Shown: positions 28,831 to 37,134, counted from the first letter of the stretch. The stretch: DNA of 64,000 nucleotides from Natrinema saccharevitans (GCF_001953745.1 NZ_LWLN01000001.1:1612001-1676000); one strand, 5' to 3'. Notes: generated from the sequence alone by a model not told the origin. Program-made: numbers and translations.

Positions 28831-29019
28831 GTGTCTGTCTCCGCCGGAGTTGCCCCCGGACCGTGTGCCGTCTTCCCTTGGAACGGAGGGAACGGACGGT
28901 ATCAACGACCGGCGGATTCCCACGGCCTGAGAACGGGTCCACACCCTCGTGCCCCGATCACGTTGCCGTGAGTTCGAGAAGAACAACGTTTATTCGCTGC
29001 GAGCCGTCACCACTGACGA

Positions 29020-29415
29020 ATGCCGAACGAGGGGGACCCGCTCGAGGACATCGAGATCGACGACGACCGCGTCGAACGCGGCCTCGCACTGCTGGCCCGT
29101 CTCGAACACGAACAGTTGCCACTTCCCGACGCAGTCGATCGGATCGAGACGGTCACGTCCGATCCGACGGTGACCAGGACGATCCTCGATCGGGCCGAAC
29201 TCCACGGCATCATCGAACGCGAGGACGGGATCGTCCGACCGAAAAGTCGCCAGTACGTCCGCTTCGAGCGGGACGTCATCACGAAAGAGGGGGACTTCTC
29301 CTGTCGGCGCTGTGGCTCGGGGCTGAAGACCGGCTACTTCATCGACCTCGAGGCGGGCGAACTCGGCCCCTTCGGCTCCTCGTGTATCCGAAAAGTGACC
29401 GGCCGGGACGACTAA
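29020..29415 (+). CDS. DUF5830-type zinc-containing haloarchaeal protein
   Basis: This 131-aa conserved haloarchaeal protein has an N-terminal helical region (ERGLALLARLEHEQLPLPDAVDRIETV). A winged-helix-like part follows (TRTILDRAELHGIIEREDG), then a probable zinc site: CRRCG near residue 95 and GPFGSSCIRKVTG at the end. Its function is not known. The last codons overlap the end of the convergent DUF7115-type gene by 4 bp. Confidence 0.75.
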   Translation: MPNEGDPLEDIEIDDDRVERGLALLARLEHEQLPLPDAVDRIETVTSDPTVTRTILDRAELHGIIEREDGIVRPKSRQYVRFERDVITKEGDFSCRRCGSGLKTGYFIDLEAGELGPFGSSCIRKVTGRDD

Positions 29416-30551
29416 CGGCCCTGCCGGAGTTCCGCGATCAACTGCTCGATCGTCTCCTCCTGTCGCTCGATGATCTCGCTTTGCCGTTCGACCGCCGCCT
29501 CGAGGGACTCGATCCGCTCTAAGAGTTCGGGATCCGTTTCGGTCGGCGGTCGCTGCGTCTGCCCGGTCGCCTCGGCGACCGACTCGTCGTCGCTCGCCGA
29601 CTCGAAGACCGACCCGGTTTCCGCACGGCTTTCCTCCGACGAGCCGGCGTCGACACGCCCGTCGCCGGTCGCCCCGCGAGTCGCCGACTGGGCCGCCGAT
29701 CCGCTGCCGGCCGCGGCCCCCGTCGACGCCGCCCCGCTCGCGGCGGCGTCGTCCGTCGTCCCGTCGGCGAGGGGATCCGCCGACCCGGTCCGGCCGGCGT
29801 CGCCGGTCCCCGCCGTCTCGCGATCGTCCGGTTCGGGCGGATCGGCGTTCAGCGGGTCGACGCCGCCGCCGAAGTCCATCGATCCCTCGTCGGCGGCCGC
29901 CTCGTCCTCGTCGTCGCCGACTGTCAGGTTGAACTCCTCGAGCGATTCGACGTCGTGGTAGTCGAATAGCGCCCGCTGCAGCCGTTCACGGAGGTCGTTT
30001 GCCTCCTCGTTTGGGGCCTTGATCCGCTGTGGGCGGCCGTCGACCGTGAGGACGATCTGGGTCGCGACGCTGCCGTCCTCGAAGGTCAGGTTCGTCACGT
30101 CCTCGAAGCGGTACTCCTCGTAGTCGCCGTCCCAGACCGCGCCGCCGATGTGTTTGACGAGTCGGTCGCTCGTGACGATCAGCGTCAGTTCGCTGAAACG
30201 GTAGGTCTTGACGACCGTCTCGCCGGGGTCGGTGATCCCGTTGCCGTTCAACACGCCCGCCAGGACGGGATGGAGGACGTCGTCGGTCTTTTTCGCGGGC
30301 ACGGCGAACTCCCGTTCGCCCTCGAGGGCGTACTCGAGGGCGAACTTGGTCTTTCGCCGGCCCTCGGAGATGGTCAGCCGGTCGGCGTCGTGGGGGTATT
30401 CGTCGGCCGATTCGTCGCTCAGGAGGCCGTCGGCACGGTAGACGATCGTCCTCGTCGGCGTGATGAAGAGTTCGTCGTCACTGCCAAGAGAGACTCGCGC
30501 CGCGATCTCCTCGCCATCGAGAGAAGCGTCGACGATGCCGGGAACGCTCAT
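29412..30551 (-). CDS. DUF7115-type haloarchaeal protein with coiled coil
   Basis: This 379-aa protein has an N-terminal beta-rich domain (residues 1-215) of the PH-like DUF7115 kind: GSDDELFITPTRTIVYRADG and SELTLIVTSDRLVKHIGG. A long acidic, Ala/Gly/Ser-rich linker and a C-terminal coiled coil (LLERIESLEAAVERQSEIIE) follow. It looks like a membrane- or partner-associated scaffold; no catalytic motif is seen. I took the ATG at MSVPGIVDASL; the 45 codons before it in the same frame are probably untranslated. It precedes tRNA-Met on the opposite strand. Confidence 0.7.
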   Translation of the reverse strand: MSVPGIVDASLDGEEIAARVSLGSDDELFITPTRTIVYRADGLLSDESADEYPHDADRLTISEGRRKTKFALEYALEGEREFAVPAKKTDDVLHPVLAGVLNGNGITDPGETVVKTYRFSELTLIVTSDRLVKHIGGAVWDGDYEEYRFEDVTNLTFEDGSVATQIVLTVDGRPQRIKAPNEEANDLRERLQRALFDYHDVESLEEFNLTVGDDEDEAAADEGSMDFGGGVDPLNADPPEPDDRETAGTGDAGRTGSADPLADGTTDDAAASGAASTGAAAGSGSAAQSATRGATGDGRVDAGSSEESRAETGSVFESASDDESVAEATGQTQRPPTETDPELLERIESLEAAVERQSEIIERQEETIEQLIAELRQGR

Positions 30552-30653
30552 GCCGCGCCCTTCGTAACACCGTGTGATAAATCCGTGGGTCCACGTTGCA
30601 CGCCGGATTCGAATGAGAAGGTTAAAGAAACGGACCGCACTATCCGTAACTGA

Positions 30654-30805
30654 GCCCGGGTGGCTTAGCTGGACATAGCGCCGCACTCATAGGGTTCAGA
30701 GATTCGGTGCGGTTTCGCCTTGGAAGCCTCCGTGTCCCACAGAGGACTGCCGAGCCTCGAACCTGGGACATGCGGAGATCGAGGGTTCGGAGCCCTCCCC
30801 GGGCA
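30654..30805 (+). tRNA. tRNA-Met (CAT), elongator, with intron
   Basis: The 5' exon (30654-30691) gives acceptor GCCCGGG, a D arm, anticodon stem CCGCA and loop CTCATA with anticodon CAT at 30688-30690. An intron of about 78 nt (30692-30769) follows. The 3' exon completes the anticodon stem (TGCGG), T arm (GAGGG-TTCGGAG-CCCTC) and acceptor (CCCGGGC plus A). An intron of about 75 nt between positions 37 and 38 is known for elongator tRNA-Met in haloarchaea. CCA is not encoded. Confidence 0.92.
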
Positions 30806-30918
30806 CTCATCAAATTCTTCACATGCCCGCGTAAGAACCCTCTCTCAAGGGCGTGGGCACTCCGTTTCTGCTTCATCAGCTCCTGTAGCGGATGAACCAT
30901 ATCCTGCGATAGCGACTT

Positions 30919-31110
30919 CTAACGGGGTGTCGTGGCGTGAGTTCCGCGACCGACGGCCTCCGCGGGTTCGACGTCGTGATCGACGAGACGGTCGGCGGCC
31001 AGCTGCCACGCTTCGCTCGAGAGTTCGGGATCGGCTTGCTCGTAGTGAACTGAGAACTCGGTCAGTGCGACTGCGATCAGGAGGTCTTCGCGACGATCGT
31101 CCAGAGACAT
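30919..31110 (-). CDS. Small acidic haloarchaeal protein
   Basis: This is a 63-aa protein (DDRREDLLIAVALTEFSVHYEQ, then SSEAWQLAADRLVDHDVEPAEAV) of a small helical type found in haloarchaea without known function. It is preceded by an in-frame GTG one codon upstream. It is the best-preserved of four related sequences in this region; remnants lie at 34516-34650, 35345-35410 and 36210-36260. Its final codons (GRGTHATTPR) differ from the DALEI ending of those copies, so its own C-terminus may be altered. Confidence 0.55.
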   Translation of the reverse strand: MSLDDRREDLLIAVALTEFSVHYEQADPELSSEAWQLAADRLVDHDVEPAEAVGRGTHATTPR

Positions 31111-31113
31111 CAC

Positions 31114-31331
31114 TGCCGTTGGCCGCGGCTTCCCTGAAAACCCTCGCTGGACTATTTGCTAATCATATATTTATCTAATTAGGAATAAGATTTGGTTATC
31201 TATAAATAGTATTTATATACTGATAATATATTTTTAATAGTATTTCATTAGTCGGAAGATGTTTCCTACTAGCAAGTATTTAATACTAAACTAAACAATT
31301 TGTGGATATAGAGAATAATTACCCAGGCAAT
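31114..31331. other. AT-rich intergenic DNA
   Basis: Roughly 220 bp of strongly AT-rich sequence (runs such as TATATTTATCTAATTAGG) mark an abrupt composition change from the GC-rich chromosome. Promoter elements for the secreted-protein operon must lie here; TTTAATACTAAAC near 31280-31292 is one candidate. No gene is seen. Confidence 0.5.
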
Positions 31332-31793
31332 ATGAATCGGCGGAGAGCACTAAAGACCATAGCGGTATCGACAGTCACCGGTGCTGGCCTGACGACCACA
31401 GTTTCTGCTAACAATGGCGCACGAAAGGAAGGTGTTGCATACGACCCCTTTACTCATGAGATTCTAGGTGAGGCATCAGGACAATTCAACGAGCGAAAAG
31501 AGAACTTTGTCGGGAATTTGAGAGTCAACGGGAAGAAATACAATATGAATCAGCCCGAACTTTTTGAAGAAAACGAAGAAGGCGACATGAAATCCAGAAC
31601 ATACAGGGATATAAATAAAATTAGTAATAAAGAGTATAATAGGATTATTGAAGTAAGATCAAGTAATAATTCAAATATTACTGGATTTGTTCGGTCACCT
31701 GAATCGCTTGATAGGGTAGCATTCGCACTTGAAGGAAAACAAACCGGTTCTCATGATCGTATTATTAATTTTCTCAAGGAGGGAGGTGAATAA
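31332..31793 (+). CDS. Tat-exported protein of unknown function
   Basis: This 153-aa product has a clear twin-arginine signal (MNRRRALKTIAVSTV, then GAGLTTTVSAN with an Ala-x-Ala-like cleavage site). The mature part is charged and rich in Asn, Lys and Glu, unlike the acidic Ala/Val-rich proteins around it. I do not recognise it. An in-frame GTG ten codons upstream is less likely because it delays the RR motif. The gene ends 2 nt before the next ATG, so it is the first gene of an operon with the split gene at 31796. Low GC suggests transfer. Confidence 0.65.
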   Translation: MNRRRALKTIAVSTVTGAGLTTTVSANNGARKEGVAYDPFTHEILGEASGQFNERKENFVGNLRVNGKKYNMNQPELFEENEEGDMKSRTYRDINKISNKEYNRIIEVRSSNNSNITGFVRSPESLDRVAFALEGKQTGSHDRIINFLKEGGE

Positions 31794-31906
31794 CAATGTC
31801 GAATTATGACGATGGTGATTTCAAAGAGATCCCTGGAGATTATAAGGAAATAGATTATGGGGTCACTTATAAGTCTCATCATAGTACTGATTACATTCAG
31901 GGGAAT

Positions 31907-32974
31907 TAGGGTGTCATAGAAGTCTTCTCACACCGAGATCACGGTACTTCCTGGGTTGTCTCCACGTTCATAGTTGGTGATCGCAACGACGAGACGGAGA
32001 CATAGAGCAAGAAACACCTGCGCTCGTGCATGGACGCGGCCTCGGGCTCGGACGTGCCCGAGGCCGCAGTCTTTGACTGCATTGTTGGTTCGTTCGACTC
32101 CTGTGCGGCGGTTGTACGTCTCGTCTAACGTCGACTGCTTCAACTGAACGTCCTTACTGTGCTCAGTGATGCGGTCTTCGACCCTGTACTCGATATCTTT
32201 CGGGTCGTCAGTGTTTCGTGCGTTGTACGGAGCGACTGGCACGACCCCTGCGGCCAGCAGGTGGTCGTGCCAGTCAAGCGTGTCGTAGGCACTATCACCG
32301 ACCATCCAGATCGGCTTGGCGACGGCGAGCGCGTCACGCGTGACGCGCATCGCCGTCTCTTCTGGTGCTTGTTTGCTCTCGGTGAATTCCGCGGCAATAG
32401 GGATCTTTTGTCCGGTCGAGACGATCGTGCAGCCGTAGCCGTAGTAGTATTCTTCGGCGGTTGGATCGTAGCATTTCGACGCATCTTGATCGGCTGGCAT
32501 CGTCCTCACGTCAGTCGAATCGATGCAGTAGGTCAAGTCGAGCAGGCCGCGGCGGGCGGCCTGCTCGACGAGGTGGTCGAAGATTTCGTCAACGACGTGT
32601 TCGAGATCGGTGAGAAAGCGATCGACCGCGTCTCTCGACGGCGGTCGATCGAAGCCACAACTGAGCCAGACAACCGCATTCTGAAGTTCTCGTTCAACGG
32701 GGCGGATGCCGTAGATGTCTTTATAGTAGCAATGGAGAAAGCCACGCATCAGCTCTGGTGGCTCGTGATCTCGTGTTCGCCCCGTCTCCGCCGGGGCGAA
32801 CACGTCGAACTCTTCGAGAAACTCGAAGGAGAGATGCTCAAACAACGCGAGCGTCTCTGTCTCCACGACATTGAAGAACGTCTCTACCGAAGGATCATCT
32901 TGCAGGGTCGCTGGGCTCATCCACCACAGCGTTCACCCTGCTCTTTGGTGTGCTACTCGTTCTATGACACCCTC
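31907..32974 (-). mobile_element. Complete DDE insertion sequence, about 1.07 kb
   Basis: Terminal inverted repeats are GGGTGTCATAGAA at the left (31909-31921) and TTCTATGACACCC at the right (32960-32972), extended by one more matching base outside and by CACACC seven bases further in. A direct repeat GGGGAAT flanks it (31900-31906 and 32975-32981). It carries one intact transposase gene on the minus strand. Both ends and the gene are whole, so it may still move. Confidence 0.88.
31928..32920 (-). CDS. Transposase, DDE type (IS4/IS5 superfamily)
   Basis: This 330-aa transposase would cut and paste the surrounding element. The first catalytic Asp is in TYCIDSTDVRT, the second in WMVGDSAYDTLDW, and the Glu in RRTGVERTNNAVKD, the usual DDE arrangement with Y/R-x3-E. 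The N-terminal 110 residues are helical and probably bind the ends. Length and spacing suit IS4/IS5-type elements; I cannot name the exact subgroup. The gene fills almost the whole element. The GC content is higher than the AT-rich DNA it interrupts. Confidence 0.88.
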   Translation of the reverse strand: MSPATLQDDPSVETFFNVVETETLALFEHLSFEFLEEFDVFAPAETGRTRDHEPPELMRGFLHCYYKDIYGIRPVERELQNAVVWLSCGFDRPPSRDAVDRFLTDLEHVVDEIFDHLVEQAARRGLLDLTYCIDSTDVRTMPADQDASKCYDPTAEEYYYGYGCTIVSTGQKIPIAAEFTESKQAPEETAMRVTRDALAVAKPIWMVGDSAYDTLDWHDHLLAAGVVPVAPYNARNTDDPKDIEYRVEDRITEHSKDVQLKQSTLDETYNRRTGVERTNNAVKDCGLGHVRARGRVHARAQVFLALCLRLVVAITNYERGDNPGSTVISV

Positions 32975-33637
32975 GGGGAATGCTAAAGTTGTTTCTTATA
33001 TTCTAGGAAGGAGCGATGTTGATTCTTTTGATGACCCACTAAAGCCATCAGTCTCTTGGGCGAATGGATCCAATAGGTGGGCACTCATGTGGCATTATGA
33101 AGATCCGCCTGAGCTTAGTGACGAATATGCTCCTGGAGATATGCCCCAGATGCCTTATTATGATATTAAGACACACAGAGCAGAATTCCAACTTGACTTC
33201 GGAGATAATACCTTTGACGATGACCTAAATACAGATAATCACTTCCCAACTAAGGATACCTCTGATCCCGGGATCTCGGTCTCTATTGGAGCTGGGTTCG
33301 GGCCGGTCTCAGTGGGTGTAGGTAAAGCGATAACTGGTACAACGAATATTGGTTTTGATCATAAAGATAACTCCTACACTGAATGGGATTACGCGGTGAA
33401 TAATATGCCAGATGGTAAAGACAATGCTGCAGGCGTTGTATTTGACGTTGTCGGAGGGAATAATGATGTAACAGCAGAGATGACTGCAGAGTGGAATCGT
33501 GGATATTACGTAACCAAAACTACTAGGAGTGGGCAGGAAACGTTGTTCACTCGTGGTGAAGGAAGAACATTTGATCTTGATGTTGATGTCACGCCATTAA
33601 ACGACGGATAGAAGTAGGATCAAAAGTAGTATTTCAC

Positions 33638-34009
33638 ATGGATCGCAGAGAGACAATCAAAAAAATAGGTTCGGTATCAGTATGCTCTCTTCTCGGAGGA
33701 TGCGGTTATTTTGATCAGAGTTCCGTATCTATTGCAATAATGAATAGATTAGACGAAGAAATCAGTCTGCAGATATCACTATCTCATGAAGGAGAAGAAA
33801 TTTATTCGAACAATTATAGTTTAGAACCCGGTAGTGAAATACGCGAAAATAGTATTGCCACTGGAAGACGTTATACTGTAACTGCAACTGTAAATAAGTC
33901 CGATTGGTACACGCATACGTTAGAAATGCAAGGATGTGAGGAACAGATGCTTACAGTCAGTATTCTCAGAGATAAATCCGTAGATTTCGGAAATAACGTC
34001 TGTAGTTGA
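33638..34009 (+). CDS. Small lipoprotein of unknown function
   Basis: This is a 123-aa protein with a Tat/lipoprotein start: MDRRETIKKIGSVSV and lipobox LLGGC. The mature part is a likely immunoglobulin-like beta sandwich (SVSIAIMNRLDEEISLQI, YTVTATVNKSDWYTHTLEM) with a Cys pair near the end. It is 26 nt after the split gene, in the same AT-rich tract and orientation, so the three genes probably form one operon encoding exported products. The function is unknown. Confidence 0.7.
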   Translation: MDRRETIKKIGSVSVCSLLGGCGYFDQSSVSIAIMNRLDEEISLQISLSHEGEEIYSNNYSLEPGSEIRENSIATGRRYTVTATVNKSDWYTHTLEMQGCEEQMLTVSILRDKSVDFGNNVCS

Positions 34010-34073
34010 TTAATATACTAGATTATTATAATATACAATTACCAATGTTCTGGATTTAGGTCACCTCGTTGGT

Positions 34074-34192
34074 GCGTGTCATAGAATCTACCCCATAGCT
34101 TCTCACGGCCCGGCTCGTTTCCTCGTTCGTAGTTGGTGATTGCAACGACGAGCCGTAGGCAGAGCGCAACGAACACGTTCCAGATTGCACCG
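34074..34192 (-). mobile_element. Terminal remnant of the same insertion-sequence family
   Basis: GCGTGTCATAGAA at 34074 matches the left end of the complete element. On the minus strand the following bases encode VFVALCLRLVVAITNYERGN, nearly identical to the end of the transposase (VFLALCLRLVVAITNYERGD). Similarity fades after about 120 bp. It is the last 35-40 codons plus one end of a second, older copy about 1.1 kb downstream of the complete one. Confidence 0.75.
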
Positions 34193-34261
34193 TGAGATCG
34201 TCAATACCGAGTAAATCGAGTACTGCGACGACCTCTGGATCACGGTACTCCCGGGCGAGCA

Positions 34262-34519
34262 GGCACACGCCGAGAGCCGCGACAGGTTCGGATCCTCGAG
34301 GAGAAGGCCTCAAAGCAGGCGGCCGTGACGATCCGCGAGGTTCCGGATGGCTCGAACTTTGTCAGCGATGCTGCAACGGAGAACACGATCTCGCTCACTG
34401 TTCCTAATAACGCCGGTGACGGGATCTCATCTGGGGACTTCGCTGTGATAGAGTGGGAAACAGAGTGGCTCAACGACGCATTCTACGAGGCCTCGATCGA
34501 GATCGCACCGATCGTGTAG
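34262..34519 (+). pseudogene. C-terminal remnant of an unknown protein
   Basis: From about 34283 an open frame reads VRILEEKASKQAAVTIREV, then SDAATENTISLTVPNNAGDG and ends ASIEIAPIV at a TAG. There is no start codon with a sensible upstream region, and the adjacent DNA is insertion debris. It looks like the beta-rich end of a larger protein. A GTG at 34325 could start a 64-aa product, but I think a truncated gene is more likely. Confidence 0.4.
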
Positions 34520-34650
34520 CTATTTCCCAATCTCGAGTGCGTCGACGGCCTCGGCGGGCCCGACGTCGTGATCGACGAAGTGGTCCGCTGCAAACTGCCA
34601 CGCTTTGCTCGAGAGGTCGGGACCGGCGACTAACAGAAGTGAGATCAGTC
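34516..34650 (-). pseudogene. Remnant of the small acidic protein gene
   Basis: On the minus strand this reads GPDLSSKAWQFAADHFVDHD followed by VGPAEAVDALEIGK and a stop. It matches SSEAWQLAADRLVDHDVEPAEAV of the gene at 30919. No start codon in a suitable place is seen. Confidence 0.55.
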
Positions 34651-35307
34651 GAAAACGATCTGCCAGGGGAACTGCGACTGAACAGCAACCCATCCGACAC
34701 CGTCAAAGTCGACAGGGACATCTCCACCTCCCTCTTGTCCGGCGGATAAACGTTCTCCAGAGTCTCCCTCTGGCGGATAGATAGTCGCTGCAAACTCTGT
34801 TTGGGGACGAGGAGATAAGTATGCAGTCTCTATCGAGTCGAACTCAAACGGCCCAGCAACGACGGGCCGCTCATCGGAGATGGTCTCTGGTATGTCGCCA
34901 CTCTCCGCTCGAGGGTGGCGGAGTTCGACACTCCACTGTGCGCCGTTGCCGTCGGCGTGAAAGACGTAGTCTCCACCCTCGAATAGCCTGGCAGATGTCC
35001 CGTCGTACTCGTGATCTATCTCGAGCTCGTAGGCGTCCCCTCTATCGAGCGGGGACACCCGTAGATCGAAATCGTCGCCTTCGTACTCCACGTCAAAAAC
35101 TGTCAGACCACTCCCGATCGAGACGGGGTCTACCGTATGGGAGGCGGACCCCAACCACTGCATCGACTCGAGTGGCTCTTTTGGGGAGTTCCGTCCGGGT
35201 TGTTCCTCTTCATTACCGTTCCCGTCATTCGCTTCGTCGCTTGAACAGCCTGCGAGCGCTGTTGAGATTGCCATCCCACTCCCGAGAAGAAGGCTCCGCC
35301 GGTTCAT
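34645..35307 (-). CDS. Lipoprotein of unknown function
   Basis: This 220-aa protein has a twin-arginine start (MNRRSLLLGSG) and lipobox ALAGC, then an acidic Asn/Gly/Glu linker. The mature part is probably an all-beta domain (TVFDVEYEGDDFDLRVSPL, YVFHADGNGAQWSVELRHP) ending AVQSQFPWQIVFD. I do not recognise a family. The frame extends 28 codons further upstream, but the RR/lipobox start at 35307 is clearly right. It ends inside the remnant at 34516-34650. Confidence 0.72.
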   Translation of the reverse strand: MNRRSLLLGSGMAISTALAGCSSDEANDGNGNEEEQPGRNSPKEPLESMQWLGSASHTVDPVSIGSGLTVFDVEYEGDDFDLRVSPLDRGDAYELEIDHEYDGTSARLFEGGDYVFHADGNGAQWSVELRHPRAESGDIPETISDERPVVAGPFEFDSIETAYLSPRPQTEFAATIYPPEGDSGERLSAGQEGGGDVPVDFDGVGWVAVQSQFPWQIVFD

Positions 35308-35344
35308 ATCTCCGCAATTGGATGGTTCGGTGATAATATTGTCG

Positions 35345-35410
35345 CCACTATTCGTTGATCTCGAGCGCGTCGACGGCCTCGCGCGGCTCAACGCCCAGGA
35401 CGCTTTGCTG
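35345..35410 (-). pseudogene. Short remnant of the small acidic protein gene
   Basis: The minus strand reads VLGVEPREAVDALEINE followed by a stop, matching the C-terminal EAVDALEI of the related copies. Only about 17-20 codons remain, between two lipoprotein genes. Confidence 0.45.
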
Positions 35411-35475
35411 AGCAGAACACGATCCGATGCCCGCTACCACTAGTTTCTTGATGCTCATGAAAGTCGTAGCGAATA

Positions 35476-35958
35476 ATGCTTCTGGCGCGTCGAAAGCTGA
35501 TCGGTGCGACCGTGCTCGTCGGTCTTGCCGGCTGTACCGGTTCCGATTCGAACAGTGACGATGAGGATGCCGAAGACCCTGTGGAGGTCGGTGACAGCGG
35601 TGGCGGGGTCTCGTTTGTACGGCATCATTTCGAGGACCACGACGAAATCGGCCCGAGACTGTTCGTGACAATCCGCAACAGTCGTGACGCTGCTTTCGAA
35701 CTTGGAGAGTTGGAATGTCGCGTGTACGATGACGACGACACGCTAGTCGCTGGGGAGTACAGGACTATCTCCATGTCGGCAAACACGACCGAGGAGTTCG
35801 ACCTGACGTTCGACATGGGACTCGAACCCGAGGACCTGCGGCAGGCAACACATTATGAAATTATCGCTGACATACCGTACAAAAATGGGGTCACCGACGA
35901 GACACAAGAGGAGTTCAACCGACCGATACGGTTTGCCGAGTCTACCGACGAGGAGTGA
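35476..35958 (+). CDS. Lipoprotein with a likely Ig-like domain
   Basis: This 160-aa protein starts MLLARRKLIGATVLV with lipobox GLAGC, then an acidic linker of about 20 residues. The mature domain (RLFVTIRNSRDAAFELGELE, NTTEEFDLTFDMGLEPEDL) has the alternating pattern of haloarchaeal FxLYD/Ig-like surface lipoproteins. It faces away from the lipoprotein gene at 34645 with a remnant between them. No ligand can be named. Confidence 0.75.
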   Translation: MLLARRKLIGATVLVGLAGCTGSDSNSDDEDAEDPVEVGDSGGGVSFVRHHFEDHDEIGPRLFVTIRNSRDAAFELGELECRVYDDDDTLVAGEYRTISMSANTTEEFDLTFDMGLEPEDLRQATHYEIIADIPYKNGVTDETQEEFNRPIRFAESTDEE

Positions 35959-36867
35959 CTGCTCGCCGCGACCAACCTCCCGCTGGTCCGGCGTGGGGAG
36001 AAAGGATAGCCGATCAGTCGCTGGCGGCGCTACTCATACTTGCGGGATGCTCCTCGAGCATCGCGTCTTTCGCCTTCTGGACCCGCTTGTACTCGGTGAC
36101 ATCGAGATCGTCACCGTCGGGGTGGACGTTCGCCGACTTCCGGCGGCCGCCTTGTGCCCATCCGACCGGCCTTTTGAGGTCTTCTCGAGGCGATCAAACC
36201 CGAGCGATAGTTATCCGATCTCGAGCGCGTCGACGCCCTCCGCGGACTCGACGTCGTCATTACAGCGGTCACCGGGACGATTCCGAGTCCCTTGGAATCG
36301 GAACGAGATTGATAATCAGTTCGCCGAACATCTTCACCGTCGCGTTCCTCGCGCGACAGTGACGATCCAATCAGCATCCACCCCGATCTTGTCCCGTTTC
36401 CGCCCGGCGGCCGTCCCCCTGTGCCCATCCGGGCGGGTTCTGCGGTCTTTTCGACGCGCACCGATCGCCGAGCGGGAACTGTTCGCCGTTGAGTGTCGCG
36501 ACACCCGGGTCGACCCCGACCTCGAGTCCGTGATCCGGCCAGCCGCCGAATAGTGACGAAGATTGGATATACTGCGATGACGTTTGTTATCGTCCACTGA
36601 CGCTAGTACGGTATGTAGAACCGACATATCACGATTTTCGCGCTCGAGGGAGCCGGATTCGGCGTTATCCGCTATCTCATCGCTCGAGCGACCGTCCGCT
36701 CCTTATTCGATGTCCGCCGTCTGATACCACGGGTTTCCCACGTCGGTATCGTCGCGAACGTCGTCGGTGGTACCGTGGACTCGCCCTCGTCGTGGTCGTC
36801 ACGGTGTTGGTGATCCGACGCCTCGGATTAGACAAGGTGTCGCTATCGGGAGTCGAGATGACCGCGA
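35959..36867. other. Decayed region with gene fragments
   Basis: About 900 bp without an intact gene. It holds a fragment ending MLEEHPASMSSAASD (36014-36180, minus), a second shorter copy of its upstream part near 36405-36450, an EAVDALEI-type fragment (about 36210-36260, minus), and near 36640-36840 plus-strand pieces of what may have been a small membrane protein (GLALVVVVTVLVIRRLGLD). Frames are interrupted throughout. Confidence 0.5.
36014..36180 (-). pseudogene. C-terminal fragment of a small haloarchaeal protein
   Basis: The minus strand encodes GWAQGGRRKSANVHPDGDDL and then DVTEYKRVQKAKDAMLEEHP, ending at TGA (36014-36016). The composition and clean stop indicate a real coding end, but no start is found because the 5' side runs into another fragment. 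A similar GTGCCCATCCG...GTCTT block occurs near 36410-36450, so the module was probably duplicated before decaying. Confidence 0.45.
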
Positions 36868-37134
36868 TCAGGCGTCGCCGTGGTCCTCGCTCCAGTCGGT
36901 AAAACAGTCCGCCGGACGGACGTCGCGGATGGCCTCCATCCCCTCGCTCGGGATGTGTTTGAAACAGCGCGGTTCGCCCTCCGTTTCGGCGATCCAGGCC
37001 GCTTCGTCGCCGCACTCACCACACCGCGGGGCACCGCCGATCCGCAGCGCGTACCACCACCGCAGGTTCTCGAGTCGCTCCCGGACGGCCGCCTCGAGGC
37101 GGCGTCGGAGCCGGGAGAGTCGGCCGTCGGTCAC
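36868..37134 (-). CDS. Small protein with a Cys-rich site
   Basis: This is an 88-aa protein starting at GTG (TDGRLSRLRRRLEAAVRERL). A basic helical N-terminus is followed by RCGECGDEAAWI and RCFKHIPSEGMEAIRDV, whose CxxC...C...H may bind zinc. I chose the GTG near the conserved helix; the frame continues 23 codons further upstream with no good ribosome site. The function is unknown. It lies next to the glycosyltransferase genes but is not obviously part of them. Confidence 0.5.
   Translation of the reverse strand: MTDGRLSRLRRRLEAAVRERLENLRWWYALRIGGAPRCGECGDEAAWIAETEGEPRCFKHIPSEGMEAIRDVRPADCFTDWSEDHGDA

Larger units (their letters stand above)
31796..33611 (+). pseudogene. Unknown gene split by an insertion sequence
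   Basis: The 5' part (31796-31906, MSNYDDGDFKEIPGDYKE...) reaches DYIQGN and runs into a stop in the insertion. The 3' part (32982-33611) continues AKVVSYILGRSDVDSF. Removing 31907-32981 gives one uninterrupted frame of 246 codons, so the insertion is recent. The protein is rich in Asp, Asn and Gly, with Gly/Val beta segments (SVSIGAGFGPVSVGVGKAI). It has no signal peptide and no family I know. It lies 2 nt after the Tat-protein gene. The flanking 7-bp GGGGAAT occurs on both sides. Confidence 0.8.

Noticed and set aside
32159-32986. A 275-codon plus-strand frame across the insertion sequence
   Set aside because: It is antisense to the transposase, which has a clear DDE pattern, and has no protein-family features.
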